Part shown: positions 55,457 to 63,222 of the stretch, piece after piece
Layout of the letters: every line of letters starts with the position of its first letter
Numbering within the stretch: position 1 is the first letter of the stretch
NCBI RefSeq assembly: GCF_003234115.2
Contig: NZ_CP126251.1
Coordinates: forward strand, 2,666,001-2,730,000
Reading direction: 5' to 3'
Length of the DNA: 64,000 nucleotides
Origin: Curtobacterium sp. MCPF17_002
GTDB lineage: Bacteria > Actinomycetota > Actinomycetes > Actinomycetales > Microbacteriaceae
The notes under the pieces: model-generated
Told to the model about the DNA's origin: nothing
Database searches by the model: none
What the model saw: the letters and a program-made list of their open reading frames with translations, nothing else
Translations under genes and position numbers: made by a program

Positions 55457-56707
55457 GTGAGCACCGAAGCCCCCGGCCCCGAGTCCACCGCAACCCCCGC
55501 CGCCACGCAGACCGATCGCCCCCGCATCGCGTCCCGCATCGCCGCCATCGCCGAGTCGGCGACGCTCAAGGTCGACGCGAAGGCCAAGGCGCTCAAGGCC
55601 GCCGGTCGTCCGGTGATCTCCTTCGCCGCCGGCGAGCCCGACTTCGCCACCCCGCAGCACGTCGTCGACGCCGCCGTCTTGGCCGCGCAGGACCCGAAGA
55701 ACCACCGGTACACCCCGGCGACCGGCCTGCCCGAGCTGAAGCAGGCGATCGCGGAGAAGACCGCTCGATCGTCCGGCATCACCGTCGACCCCGCGCAGGT
55801 GATCGTCACGAACGGCGGCAAGCAGGCCGTCTACCAGGCCTTCCAGACCATCGTGGACGCCGGTGACGAGGTCATCCTCCCGGCGCCGTACTGGACCACC
55901 TACCCCGAGGCGATCCGGCTCGCGGGCGGCGTCCCCGTCGACGTCTTCGCCGGCAGCGACCAGGACTACCTCGTCACGGTCGAGCAGCTCGAGGCGGCCC
56001 GCACGCCGCAGACCAAGGCGCTGCTGTTCTGCTCCCCGTCGAACCCCACCGGCGCCGTGTACACCGCCGAGCAGACCCGGGCCATCGGCGAGTGGGCACT
56101 CGAGCACGGCATCTGGGTGATCAGCGACGAGATCTACCAGGACCTCGTGTACGACGGCGTGCGCTTCACCGGCATCCTCGAAGCGGTCCCGACCCTCGCC
56201 GACACGACGATCCTGGTCAACGGCGTCGCGAAGACGTACGCGATGACCGGCTGGCGCGTGGGCTGGTTCATCGGGCCCACCGACGCCGTGAAGGCCGCGT
56301 CGAACCTGCAGTCGCACCTGTCGTCGAACGTGTCGAACGTGTCGCAGCGCGCCGCGATCGCCGCACTGACGGGCCCGCAGGAGCCGGTGACCGCCATGCG
56401 CGAGGCCTTCGACCGTCGCCGCAAGTCCATCGTCGAGGGGCTCAACGCCATCCCGGGCTTCGTGACCCCGACGCCGCAGGGCGCCTTCTACGTCTACCCC
56501 GACGTCACGGCGCTGCTCGGTCGCGAGTGGGCCGGCAGCACGCCGACCACGACGCTCGAGCTCGCGGACCTCATCCTCGAGCACGCCGAGGTCGCGGTCG
56601 TGCCCGGCGAGGCGTTCGGCCCCTCCGGCTACCTCCGACTGTCGTACGCGCTCGGCGACGAGGACATCGCCGAGGGCGTCGCCCGCCTGGCGCAGTTCTT
56701 CGCCTGA
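55457..56707 (+). CDS. Pyridoxal phosphate-dependent aspartate aminotransferase (class I)
   Basis: 416 residues. Fold type [50 protein letters not shown], the [11 protein letters not shown] loop, Asp in [14 protein letters not shown], and the PLP lysine in [18 protein letters not shown]. Family Ib aspartate/prephenate-type aminotransferase; transfers the amino group between aspartate and 2-oxoglutarate. The GTG start with TAGGCT 7 nt upstream indicates a leaderless mRNA. Converges with murB across a double palindrome. Confidence 0.94.
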   Translation: MSTEAPGPESTATPAATQTDRPRIASRIAAIAESATLKVDAKAKALKAAGRPVISFAAGEPDFATPQHVVDAAVLAAQDPKNHRYTPATGLPELKQAIAEKTARSSGITVDPAQVIVTNGGKQAVYQAFQTIVDAGDEVILPAPYWTTYPEAIRLAGGVPVDVFAGSDQDYLVTVEQLEAARTPQTKALLFCSPSNPTGAVYTAEQTRAIGEWALEHGIWVISDEIYQDLVYDGVRFTGILEAVPTLADTTILVNGVAKTYAMTGWRVGWFIGPTDAVKAASNLQSHLSSNVSNVSQRAAIAALTGPQEPVTAMREAFDRRRKSIVEGLNAIPGFVTPTPQGAFYVYPDVTALLGREWAGSTPTTTLELADLILEHAEVAVVPGEAFGPSGYLRLSYALGDEDIAEGVARLAQFFA

Positions 56708-56713
56708 CACGAC

Positions 56714-56754
56714 ACGAACGCGCACGGTGCGAGCCTCGCACCGTGCGCGTTCGT
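56714..56754 (+). terminator. Perfect 20-bp hairpin after the aminotransferase gene (copy C1)
   Basis: ACGAACGCGCACGGTGCGAG (56714-56733), one base, then its reverse complement (56735-56754). Begins 7 nt after the stop codon, so likely ends that transcript. The GGTGCGAG core recurs in C2. Confidence 0.8.
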
Positions 56755-56770
56755 CGTACCGGCTCGATCC

Positions 56771-56833
56771 GGTGCGAGGTTCCGGCCTCGGTGCGAGCCG
56801 GCACGGGTGACACCGGATCCGGAACCTCGCACC
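56771..56833. repeat. Second palindrome between aminotransferase and murB (copy C2)
   Basis: GGTGCGAGGTTCCGG (56771-56785) and CCGGAACCTCGCACC (56819-56833), perfect 15-bp arms with a 33-nt centre that holds another GGTGCGAG. Lies 50 nt beyond the murB stop codon. Confidence 0.85.
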
Positions 56834-56882
56834 GTTCGACGCCACTCGGCGCGCACTCGTCGCGCGCCGGGCGCGAAGCCGC

Positions 56883-57911
56883 TCAGGCCAGCAGGTCCCC
56901 CACGACCACGGGCTCGGGCACGAGCGCGACCCCGAAGCGGTTGAGGACGGTCACCTGCACGTACCGGGCGAGCTCGGCCACCTGGGCGGCAGTCGCTCCC
57001 CCGCGGTTCGTCAGCGCGAGCGTGTGCTTCGACGAGATCGCCGCACGGGAACCGGGCACCGCGTACCCCCGGTGCACCCCCGCCTGCTCGATGAGCCACG
57101 CGGCGCTGAGCTTCACGTCGTCGCCGGCCGGCCAGCGCGGGGCCTCGGCGGGCAGCGTCTCGGCGAACCCGGCCGACACGATCGGGTTCGTGAAGAACGA
57201 CCCGGCGCTCCACGTGTCGGGGTCGTCCGCGTCGAGGACCATGCCCTTCGAGCCGCGCAGCCGCAGCACCTCGGCCCGGACGGTCGCGGGGGCGACGACG
57301 TCCCCGAGCTCGACTCCGAGCGACCCCGCGAGCTGGGCGTAGCGGACCGGCACCCCGTCGCCCGAGGCCGTGCCGAGCCGGAACTCCACCGTCAGCACCA
57401 CACCCCGGCGTCCGTGCTTGAGCGTGGACGTGCGGTAGCCGAGCGCCAGCTCGGCCGCGGGCACCCACGCGCGCTCCCCCGTGGCCGCATCGAGGAACTC
57501 GACCCGGGTGAGCACATCGGAGAGCTCGACCCCGTAGGCGCCGATGTTCTGCACGGGGGCCGCGCCGACCGTGCCCGGGATGCCGCTCAGTGCCTCCAGG
57601 CCCGTCCAACCGTGCTCGACGGTGGAGGCGACGAACGCGTCCCACGGTTCACCGGCCGCGACGCGGACGGTGACACCGTCCGTGTCGGGCTCGGCGGTGA
57701 CGCCGGTGGTGCGCACCAGCACCACCGTGCCGTCGAAGCCGTCGTCGGCGACCAGGAGGTTGCTGCCGCCGCCGAGGACGAGCCACTCGTCGCCCTCCCA
57801 CGCCGAGCGGGCGTGCGCGACGAGTTCGTCGGTCGTGGTCGCCGTGAGCAGTCGTGCGGCCGCGCCACCGACGCGGAGCGTCGTGAGGTCCGCGAGCACC
57901 GGTGCCGACAC
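56883..57911 (-). CDS. murB: UDP-N-acetylenolpyruvoylglucosamine reductase
   Basis: Peptidoglycan precursor synthesis: NADPH reduction of UDP-GlcNAc-enolpyruvate to UDP-MurNAc. 342 residues, FAD-binding with LGGGSNLLVADDGF, GIPGTVGAAPVQNIGAYG, YRTSTLKHGR and the SAGSFFTNPIVS catalytic serine region. Normal length for the type I form. GTG at 57911, 2 nt after the hadB-like stop codon, so coupled. Confidence 0.96.
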   Translation of the reverse strand: MSAPVLADLTTLRVGGAAARLLTATTTDELVAHARSAWEGDEWLVLGGGSNLLVADDGFDGTVVLVRTTGVTAEPDTDGVTVRVAAGEPWDAFVASTVEHGWTGLEALSGIPGTVGAAPVQNIGAYGVELSDVLTRVEFLDAATGERAWVPAAELALGYRTSTLKHGRRGVVLTVEFRLGTASGDGVPVRYAQLAGSLGVELGDVVAPATVRAEVLRLRGSKGMVLDADDPDTWSAGSFFTNPIVSAGFAETLPAEAPRWPAGDDVKLSAAWLIEQAGVHRGYAVPGSRAAISSKHTLALTNRGGATAAQVAELARYVQVTVLNRFGVALVPEPVVVGDLLA

Positions 57912-57913
57912 GG

Positions 57914-58339
57914 TCAGCGGAACGCCACCGTGACCTGCGCCTTGCCGAGCACGGTCTGCCCGGCGGCGGTCACGGTGAGGTCGATGCGCTGCGGGCGTCC
58001 CTCGTCGTCGACGGTGCCGACCTTCGCCACGACGCCGACGGTGGCGCCCTGCTCGGGGTCGACGACGACGGGACGGGTGAAGCGCACGCCGTAGCGGACG
58101 ACGGACCCTCGGTCACCGAGCCACTCGGAGACCGGCTGCACGGCGAGGCCCATCGTGAGCATGCCGTGCGCCAGCACGCCGGGGAGCCCGACCGAGGCGG
58201 CGACGTCGTCGCGGTAGTGGATCGGGTTGAAGTCGCCTGAGGCGCCGGCGTACCGGACGAGGGAGTCGCGGGTGATGTGGACCTCGCGCTCGGCGACGAC
58301 GGTGCCGACCTCGAGTGCGGTCACAGCTGCGGCGGTCAT
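57914..58339 (-). CDS. MaoC-like dehydratase (HadB-like)
   Basis: 141 residues, one hot-dog fold. Contains the complete hydratase 2 motif YAGASGDFNPIHYRDDVAAS with catalytic Asp and His. Expected to dehydrate a 3-hydroxyacyl thioester. Overlaps the upstream HadA-like gene by 4 nt and precedes murB; the pair resembles the HadA/HadB heterodimers of FAS-II in mycobacteria, though here the pathway is unknown. Confidence 0.85.
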   Translation of the reverse strand: MTAAAVTALEVGTVVAEREVHITRDSLVRYAGASGDFNPIHYRDDVAASVGLPGVLAHGMLTMGLAVQPVSEWLGDRGSVVRYGVRFTRPVVVDPEQGATVGVVAKVGTVDDEGRPQRIDLTVTAAGQTVLGKAQVTVAFR

Positions 58340-58785
58340 GCGTCGTCCCCCCGGACCACGAGGGTGGAGGTGGCGGTGACGACGTGCTCGCCGTCGGCGT
58401 CCACCACGGCGGACTCGGCGGTGACCATGGCGTTGCCGCCGAGGGTCTTCACGCTCGTGACGGTCAGCGTGGCGGTGAGCTCGTCGCCGGCGATGATCGG
58501 CCGGTCGTAGGTGAAGGCCTGCTCGCCGTGCACGACGCGGGAGAAGTCGATGCCGGCGTCGGGCTCGGCCAGGAGCTGGGCGAGCGTCGCCTCCTGCACG
58601 ACGACCGCGAACGTCGGCGGGGCGACGACGTCGTCGTAGCCGGCGGCGCGGGCGGCCTCGGGCTCGTGGTGGATCGGGTTCGTCGCGAACACGGCACGGG
58701 AGAACTCGCGCACCTTCTCACGACCGACCAGGTACGGCTGGGCCGGCGGGAACGTCCTGCCGACGAGCTCGGGGTTCACAGACAC
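58336..58785 (-). CDS. FAS1-like dehydratase/MaoC-like protein (HadA-like, lacks the catalytic Asp)
   Basis: 149 residues, MaoC/HadA-type hot-dog fold. SRAVFATNPIHHEPEAARAA corresponds to the hydratase motif but the catalytic Asp position is Thr, so it is probably the non-catalytic partner of the following HadB-like protein, as HadA is for HadB in mycobacteria. GTG at 58785 with TAGACT 7 nt upstream is preferred; a second GTG two codons in (58779) is possible. Operon hadA-like, hadB-like, murB. Confidence 0.82.
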   Translation of the reverse strand: MSVNPELVGRTFPPAQPYLVGREKVREFSRAVFATNPIHHEPEAARAAGYDDVVAPPTFAVVVQEATLAQLLAEPDAGIDFSRVVHGEQAFTYDRPIIAGDELTATLTVTSVKTLGGNAMVTAESAVVDADGEHVVTATSTLVVRGDDA

Positions 58786-58792
58786 ATCCGTC

Positions 58793-58798
58793 AGTCTA
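58793..58798 (-). promoter_or_regulatory. -10 box of the hadA-hadB-murB operon (leaderless)
   Basis: TAGACT on the minus strand, 7 nt before the GTG at 58785. Confidence 0.55.
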
Positions 58799-58919
58799 CC
58801 GACGCCCGTCCGGGGGCCTGTGTTCATGAGTATGCATCGGCTATGCTCGTCAGGCGCGGTCCGGGGGGACCGACGGACTCGAACAACCGCAGAACGATCT
58901 CCGGGGATGGGGAGGCACC

Positions 58920-59309
58920 ATGCACACGACGACCGAGTTCGCCGTGCACACGGGCGACCGGTGCACGGCCATGGAGATCGCCGGCGCAGCGCTGCGCAGC
59001 ACCGGCCACCACGTCGAGTCGACCGGCGGGACACTCACGGCGACGACGGGTAGCCGGGCGCTGACGATCCTGCTCGGGGCCCTCGTGCACCCGTCGCGGG
59101 AGTTCCGCCGGTACGAGCTCTCGACGACCGTCACGGGGACGTCGACCACGATCACGCTGCGGCACGCGGGACACGCGACCGCTGTCTCCGGCGGGGGCAT
59201 CGGGGCCGGGCGGCGGCAGAGCGCGTGGGATCAGGTGAACGCGACGCTCGAGCGGGCGCTCCGGGCCGCCGGGGTGCTCGTGGCGCGGACGGAGCACCGC
59301 CCGTTCTGA
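58920..59309 (+). CDS. Small protein of unknown function
   Basis: 129 residues. ATG at 58920 with GGGGAGG 5 nt upstream and normal high-GC codon use. No membrane segment or signal. Predicted strands and two helices (AMEIAGAALRSTGHHVES, RALTILLGALVHPSREFRRY, GIGAGRRQSAWDQVNATL). I do not recognise the family; short two-layer proteins of this type in actinobacteria are uncharacterised. Confidence 0.65.
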   Translation: MHTTTEFAVHTGDRCTAMEIAGAALRSTGHHVESTGGTLTATTGSRALTILLGALVHPSREFRRYELSTTVTGTSTTITLRHAGHATAVSGGGIGAGRRQSAWDQVNATLERALRAAGVLVARTEHRPF

Positions 59310-59364
59310 CGGCCGGTCGCGGCTGCGCCGGGCTGCGGACGGTTCGGGTGGGGGCGGCGCGTCC

Positions 59365-59490
59365 CGAGACTCGCCTGGGCGGACACGGCTCGCGTCGCGA
59401 GACGCGCGGTCAGTCCGCAGGACCGAGACTCGGATGGGCGGACGGCTCGCGTCGCGAGACACGCGGTCAGTCCGCAGGGCCGAGACTCGG
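59365..59490. repeat. Family B tandem array (copy B4)
   Basis: CGAGACTCG(G) occurs in the same orientation at 59365, 59424 and 59481, i.e. two units of 57-59 bp plus a closing motif. Each unit keeps GGAC...GTCC (59381-59416 and 59440-59473) around GCTCGCGTCGCGAGAC. Lies after the 58920 gene. Differs from B1-B3 in having direct rather than inverted outer motifs. Confidence 0.85.
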
Positions 59491-59523
59491 CCGCGCGGCG
59501 TGCTCTGGTCGGGACCACACGAC

Positions 59524-59565
59524 GGCCTGGAGGCGCGGTGCCGGGCTGGTGCGCGCCTCCAGGCC
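59524..59565. repeat. Family A inverted repeat (copy A6)
   Basis: GGCCTGGAGGCGCG (59524-59537) and CGCGCCTCCAGGCC (59552-59565), perfect 14-bp arms; the left arm continues as GTGCC as in the consensus. It lies between the 58920 gene and tRNA-Met. Confidence 0.92.
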
Positions 59566-59840
59566 GGGGGTGGTCGCGTCCACGGCTCGGACGCTCGCCC
59601 GGCTGCTTGCGCGTCTGCCATAGGTGGGCGCGCGCGGCCGCCGCACAACGGAAGTCACGACGAACCACGGGATCCCACGGTTCCGGAGCACTTTGGTTGT
59701 GCGCCGCGGCGCCAAGCGCACCGCGGGCGCACCGCGCGCCGCGGCGCCGAAGCGCACCGCGGGCGCACCGCGCGCAAGCGCGCCGCGCGCCAGCGGCGCA
59801 GACGCATACCTGCCGGCGCATCCGTCCCCCGCGGACGACG
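59566..59840. other. Gene-free, low-complexity GC stretch
   Basis: No convincing gene between the 58920 gene and tRNA-Met. About 59700-59815 consists of degenerate direct repeats of GCGCCGCGGCGCC and AAGCGCACCGCGGGCGCACC. Open frames here are compositional. Confidence 0.6.
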
Positions 59841-59841
59841 A

Positions 59842-59868
59842 AAGCCCGGCGATCCGATCGCCGGGCTT
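59842..59868 (-). terminator. Terminator of the tRNA-Met transcript
   Basis: AAGCCCGGCGATC and GATCGCCGGGCTT, perfect 13-bp arms; TTTCG follows on the minus strand. Begins 4 nt after tRNA-Met. Confidence 0.75.
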
Positions 59869-59872
59869 GCGG

Positions 59873-59946
59873 TAGCGAGGGCGGGACTTGAACCCGCGAC
59901 ACCACGATTATGAGCCGTGTGCTCTAACCAACTGAGCTACCCCGCC
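59873..59946 (-). tRNA. tRNA-Met (anticodon CAT), elongator type
   Basis: Acceptor GGCGGGG with CCTCGCT, D arm TAGCTCAGTTGGTTAGAGCA, anticodon stem ACGGCTCATAATCGT showing CAT, and T arm GCGGGTTCAAGTCCCGC. Lacks the initiator features (mismatched 1-72 pair, GGG/CCC anticodon stem). An Ile tRNA with modified CAT is the alternative. Confidence 0.88.
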
Positions 59947-59979
59947 AAGGATCCGGAGCGACGTTCCGTTCCGGGTCTG

Positions 59980-60051
<72 letters not shown>

Positions 60052-60141
60052 ATGTGCCGCGAACGGCACCACACGAGGATAGCAGACCGGCGACGGTGCT
60101 CAGGAACCCGGTGCGACGCCCGGGCGTGCCGCCCCGGACCG

Positions 60142-61398
60142 CTAGTTCGCGTTGGCCTCGAGCCACGCCAGCGGGTCCACCGGGACGCCGTCGACGTGCA
60201 CCTCGAGGTGCAGGTGGGGGCCGGTCGAGTTGCCCGTGCTGCCGACGAGTCCGAGCTCGTCGCCGACCGCGACCTGCTGTCCCGTGACCACCTTGAAGGA
60301 GTTGTCCTCCATGTGGCCGTAGACGCTGACGAACTGCTTGCCGTCGACATCGTGCTGGACCCAGACGTCGTTGCCGAAGCCGCCGTCGTTCGCCTGCACC
60401 TTGATGACGGTGCCGCCGGCGATGACCCGGATCGGGGTGCCCTCGCCGGGGGCGAAGTCGACGCCCATGTGGTTCGTCGAGCAGAAGGAGCAGCCCTCGA
60501 CCTGGCGGCCGCCGAACCCGGAGGTGATCGGCACCCCGGTGAGGAACGGCCACTGGATGGTGCCGTTCGGGTCGTTCGTGAAGCTCGAGGAGTCGACGTT
60601 CTTGTACTGCGTCGCGCTCGACACCGAGTACTGGTCGCGGTTCGTCTCGGCGTCGGTCGCACCCGAGCCGACGCTGAGTGACTGGGTGGCGCCGGCGGCG
60701 GTGCTGCGCGCGGACGTGGAGCCGGTCTCCGGCGTGTAGAACGCCTGCGCCGGCAACGACGTGGACACCACGAGCCCGGCGGCGAAGAGGAGCGCGCCGA
60801 CGGCGGTCACGCGGGAGGCCGCACGACGGAAGGACGCGCCCTGCTTCCGAGCGGGGGCGACGGCGGGCGCGGCGACCGCCTTCGGGCGCCCGGCACCGAG
60901 GTGACGGGTGGCGCGGTCGACGTGCGCGGTCGCGCTGCCGCCGGCTCGCACGGTGCGACCCGGGCGGCGCGATGCCGGCACCTGGCCGAGCACACGACGG
61001 GTGGCGGGGGCGGAGGGCGACTGCGCGGCATCCGGCGTGGCGCGCGTGGCCGGGGCGGACGTCGACGGCGCGGACGACGCCACGATCGGCGACGACGGCG
61101 CGGGCGGGGTCACGGGGGCGGCGGTCGAGGCCGGCATCGCCGGCGAGGCCGGCGCGAAGTCGATCGGGGACGCAGGTGCCGGCGGCGTCACGGGCGACAC
61201 GAGGTCCTCGAAGGACTGACGGGAGGCACCGGTCGGCTCCGCCACGACCGTCGCCCGCTCGGCACGGTCACCCCCGGCGACCGTCGCGGCAGCTGCTCGC
61301 TCCGCCTCGATGCGCGCCCGTCGGGTGAGGTGCACGACCGGTGTCGGGTCGTTCCCGGGGCCGTCGGTCTGCACGGGCGAGAGGGAGGAGTGGGGCAT
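60142..61398 (-). CDS. M23-family peptidoglycan endopeptidase, membrane-anchored
   Basis: 418 residues: a long Ala/Pro/Ser-rich cytosolic or linker region (about 20-195), a hydrophobic segment (VGALLFAAGLVVSTSLPAQAFY, about 205-230), then a C-terminal LytM/M23 domain (about 300-415) with the zinc ligands in HMGVDF (HxxxD) and HLHLEV (HxH). Expected to act in the cell wall. ATG at 61398 is preferred over the upstream start because conserved sequence begins after it; the leader (to about 61500) contains a degenerate family A repeat. Confidence 0.88.
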   Translation of the reverse strand: MPHSSLSPVQTDGPGNDPTPVVHLTRRARIEAERAAAATVAGGDRAERATVVAEPTGASRQSFEDLVSPVTPPAPASPIDFAPASPAMPASTAAPVTPPAPSSPIVASSAPSTSAPATRATPDAAQSPSAPATRRVLGQVPASRRPGRTVRAGGSATAHVDRATRHLGAGRPKAVAAPAVAPARKQGASFRRAASRVTAVGALLFAAGLVVSTSLPAQAFYTPETGSTSARSTAAGATQSLSVGSGATDAETNRDQYSVSSATQYKNVDSSSFTNDPNGTIQWPFLTGVPITSGFGGRQVEGCSFCSTNHMGVDFAPGEGTPIRVIAGGTVIKVQANDGGFGNDVWVQHDVDGKQFVSVYGHMEDNSFKVVTGQQVAVGDELGLVGSTGNSTGPHLHLEVHVDGVPVDPLAWLEANAN

Positions 61399-61456
61399 GC
61401 GTCGGTGAGGATCCTGATCGGGGCGAGGTGCGCTCGTTGGTAACGAGCAGATAACG

Positions 61457-61499
61457 GGACTGGAGAACGGTAGCAAAAGCCCTAGCGGGTTTCCAGTCC
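61457..61499. repeat. Degenerate family A inverted repeat upstream of the M23 gene
   Basis: GGACTGGA (61457-61464) and TCCAGTCC (61492-61499) around a diverged centre. Only the outer core of family A remains; it sits upstream of the M23 gene and downstream of the inositol phosphatase gene's 3' end. Confidence 0.5.
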
Positions 61500-61587
61500 T
61501 GGTCATGACCACAGGGGTCCCCCAGACCGAGGGGCGAGTGCCCGCGGGACCGGGGCCGAGTGCCCGCGGACCGAGGGGCGCGGTCCA

Positions 61588-62409
61588 TCAGCGGTCGAGG
61601 GCCGTCCCCTCGAGGCGCTGCAGCAGGATGGCCAACTCGTCGACGACCGCCGGGCTCGCGAAGAGGAAGGACCGCGTCCCGCCGGCTTCCCAGAGCCGGG
61701 TCTCGGCGCCGGCCTCGCGGGCGACGATCGACCCGGCGGCCATGTCCCACGGGTTGATCCCGCGCTCGTAGTAGGCGTCGACCGTGCCGGCCCCCACCGC
61801 GCAGCAGTCGAGCGACGCCGCTCCCCCTCGGCGGATGTCACGGACCTCGCCGATGAGTCCGGCGAGCACGGCGACCTGCTCGCGTCGGCGGTCGGCGGTG
61901 TACCCGAAGCCGGTGGCGACGAGGGTCTCGGCGAGGGACGCCGGCGCTCCGACGTGCAACGGGACGCCGTCGCGAGTCGCACCCTGACCCGCGACCGCGC
62001 GGTACACGACGCCCGTTGCGGGAGCGACGACGACGCCGGCGACGGGTTCCCAGGTCGCGGGATCGGCCTCGCCGCGGACGACCCCGATGCTCACGCCGTA
62101 CTCCGGGCTGCCGTAGAGGTAGTTGACGGTGCCGTCGATGGGGTCGACCACCCAGGTCGTGCCGGACGTGCCGGCGCCGGTGCCGGACTCCTCGCCGAAG
62201 AAGGCGTCGTCCGGCCGGGCCTCGGCGATGCGGGCACGGATGAGGGCTTCGACCTCCCGGTCGGCCGCGGTGACCACGTCGGCGATGCTCGACTTCCGGT
62301 CGGCGACCTCGACGCCTTCTGCGCGACGGCGAGCGGCGAGGGCCGCGGCTTCACGGGCGATCGACTCGGCGAGGTCGGCGAACTGGGATGGCGTGAGCGC
62401 AGCGGTCAT
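61588..62409 (-). CDS. suhB: Inositol monophosphatase family protein
   Basis: 273 residues. Mg2+-dependent phosphatase with FFGEESG, WVVDPIDGTVNYLYG and the C-terminal NPWDMAAGSIVAREAG motif. May act on inositol-1-phosphate, histidinol phosphate or fructose-1,6-bisphosphate; the sequence does not decide. ATG at 62409 with CAGGAT 6 nt upstream (leaderless candidate). Confidence 0.88.
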   Translation of the reverse strand: MTAALTPSQFADLAESIAREAAALAARRRAEGVEVADRKSSIADVVTAADREVEALIRARIAEARPDDAFFGEESGTGAGTSGTTWVVDPIDGTVNYLYGSPEYGVSIGVVRGEADPATWEPVAGVVVAPATGVVYRAVAGQGATRDGVPLHVGAPASLAETLVATGFGYTADRRREQVAVLAGLIGEVRDIRRGGAASLDCCAVGAGTVDAYYERGINPWDMAAGSIVAREAGAETRLWEAGGTRSFLFASPAVVDELAILLQRLEGTALDR

Positions 62410-62415
62410 CCATCG

Positions 62416-62421
62416 ATCCTG
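62416..62421 (-). promoter_or_regulatory. Possible -10 box of the inositol monophosphatase gene (leaderless)
   Basis: CAGGAT on the minus strand, 6 nt before the ATG at 62409. Confidence 0.45.
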
Positions 62422-62431
62422 CCAGGAACGA

Positions 62432-62461
62432 CGAAAGCCCCGTCCGAGAACGGGGCTTTCG
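62432..62461 (-). terminator. Terminator of tRNA-Tyr
   Basis: CGAAAGCCCCG and CGGGGCTTTCG, perfect 11-bp arms with an 8-nt loop, 10 nt after the tRNA; TCGTTCC follows. Confidence 0.75.
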
Positions 62462-62470
62462 ACGGTTGCG

Positions 62471-62552
62471 TGGCAAGTGAGGGATTCGAACCCCCGAAGG
62501 CTACGCCGGCTGATTTACAGTCAGATCCCTTTGGCCGCTTGGGTAACTTGCC
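62471..62552 (-). tRNA. tRNA-Tyr (anticodon GTA)
   Basis: Acceptor GGCAAGT with ACTTGCC, anticodon arm CTGACTGTAAATCAG showing GTA, and a long variable arm, as in bacterial class II tyrosine tRNAs. Confidence 0.95.
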
Positions 62553-62657
62553 ATGTGCGCACCCAGCCGGTGTGGTCACCAACCGAAGGCGCGCATGAAA
62601 GCATAGCGGATTGGAAACGGTGCTCGTGACCACGGCGAGGCGACCCGTGGGGGCCGA

Positions 62658-62673
62658 ACCGCGCCTCCCGTCC
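62658..62673 (+). repeat. Family A half repeat upstream of the YajQ gene
   Basis: ACCGCGCCTCCCGTCC, one arm with a single change (CTCCC for CTCCA). It ends 5 nt before the -10 box of the YajQ gene. Confidence 0.5.
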
Positions 62674-62678
62674 GCCGA

Positions 62679-62684
62679 TAGGCT
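62679..62684 (+). promoter_or_regulatory. -10 box of the YajQ gene (leaderless)
   Basis: TAGGCT with a 7-nt gap to the ATG at 62692. Confidence 0.6.
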
Positions 62685-62691
62685 GTCCCGC

Positions 62692-63180
62692 ATGGCAGAC
62701 AGCTCCTTCGACGTGGTCAGCAAGGTCGACAAGATGGAGGCGGAGAACGCCCTCAACCAGGCCGCCAAGGAGATCGACCAGCGGTACGACTTCAAGGGTG
62801 CCGACGCGTCGATCGCGTTCAGCGGCGAAGACGTCCTCATCAAGGCGAACTCCGAAGAGCGCGCGAAGGCCGTCCTCGACGTCCTGCAGAGCAAGGCGAT
62901 CAAGCGGAACATCAGCCTGAAGAGCCTCGACGCGGGCGACCCGTACCCCTCGGGCAAGGAGTACCGCATCGAGGTGAAGTTCAAGAACGGCATCGAGCAG
63001 GACGTCGCGAAGAAGATCGGTGCCTTCCTGCGCGCCAACGCGGCGAAGAGCGTGAAGAGCCAGATCCAGGGCGACGAGCTCCGGGTGTCCTCGAAGAGCC
63101 GCGACGACCTGCAGAACACGATCCAGCTCCTCAAGGGTGAAGAGTTCGACGTTCCGCTGCAGTTCATCAACTTCCGCTGA
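62692..63180 (+). CDS. yajQ: YajQ family nucleotide-binding protein
   Basis: 162 residues, full length: MADSSFDVVSKVDKMEAENA, QRYDFKGADASIAFSG, FKNGIEQDVAKKIGAFLRAN. Two ferredoxin-like domains; members bind nucleotides, and some bind cyclic di-GMP (XC_3703 in Xanthomonas). ATG at 62692 with TAGGCT 7 nt upstream. Followed 42 nt later by cardiolipin synthase. Confidence 0.93.
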   Translation: MADSSFDVVSKVDKMEAENALNQAAKEIDQRYDFKGADASIAFSGEDVLIKANSEERAKAVLDVLQSKAIKRNISLKSLDAGDPYPSGKEYRIEVKFKNGIEQDVAKKIGAFLRANAAKSVKSQIQGDELRVSSKSRDDLQNTIQLLKGEEFDVPLQFINFR

Positions 63181-63222
63181 CGCCGCGGTCCCCCGAAGCA
63201 CAGAACCCGACACCGGCACCCC

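Noticed and set aside
61399..61504. ydaO-type (c-di-AMP) riboswitch before the M23 gene
   Set aside because: Such riboswitches precede some actinobacterial wall hydrolase genes, but the leader here is too short and lacks the conserved motifs I would expect.
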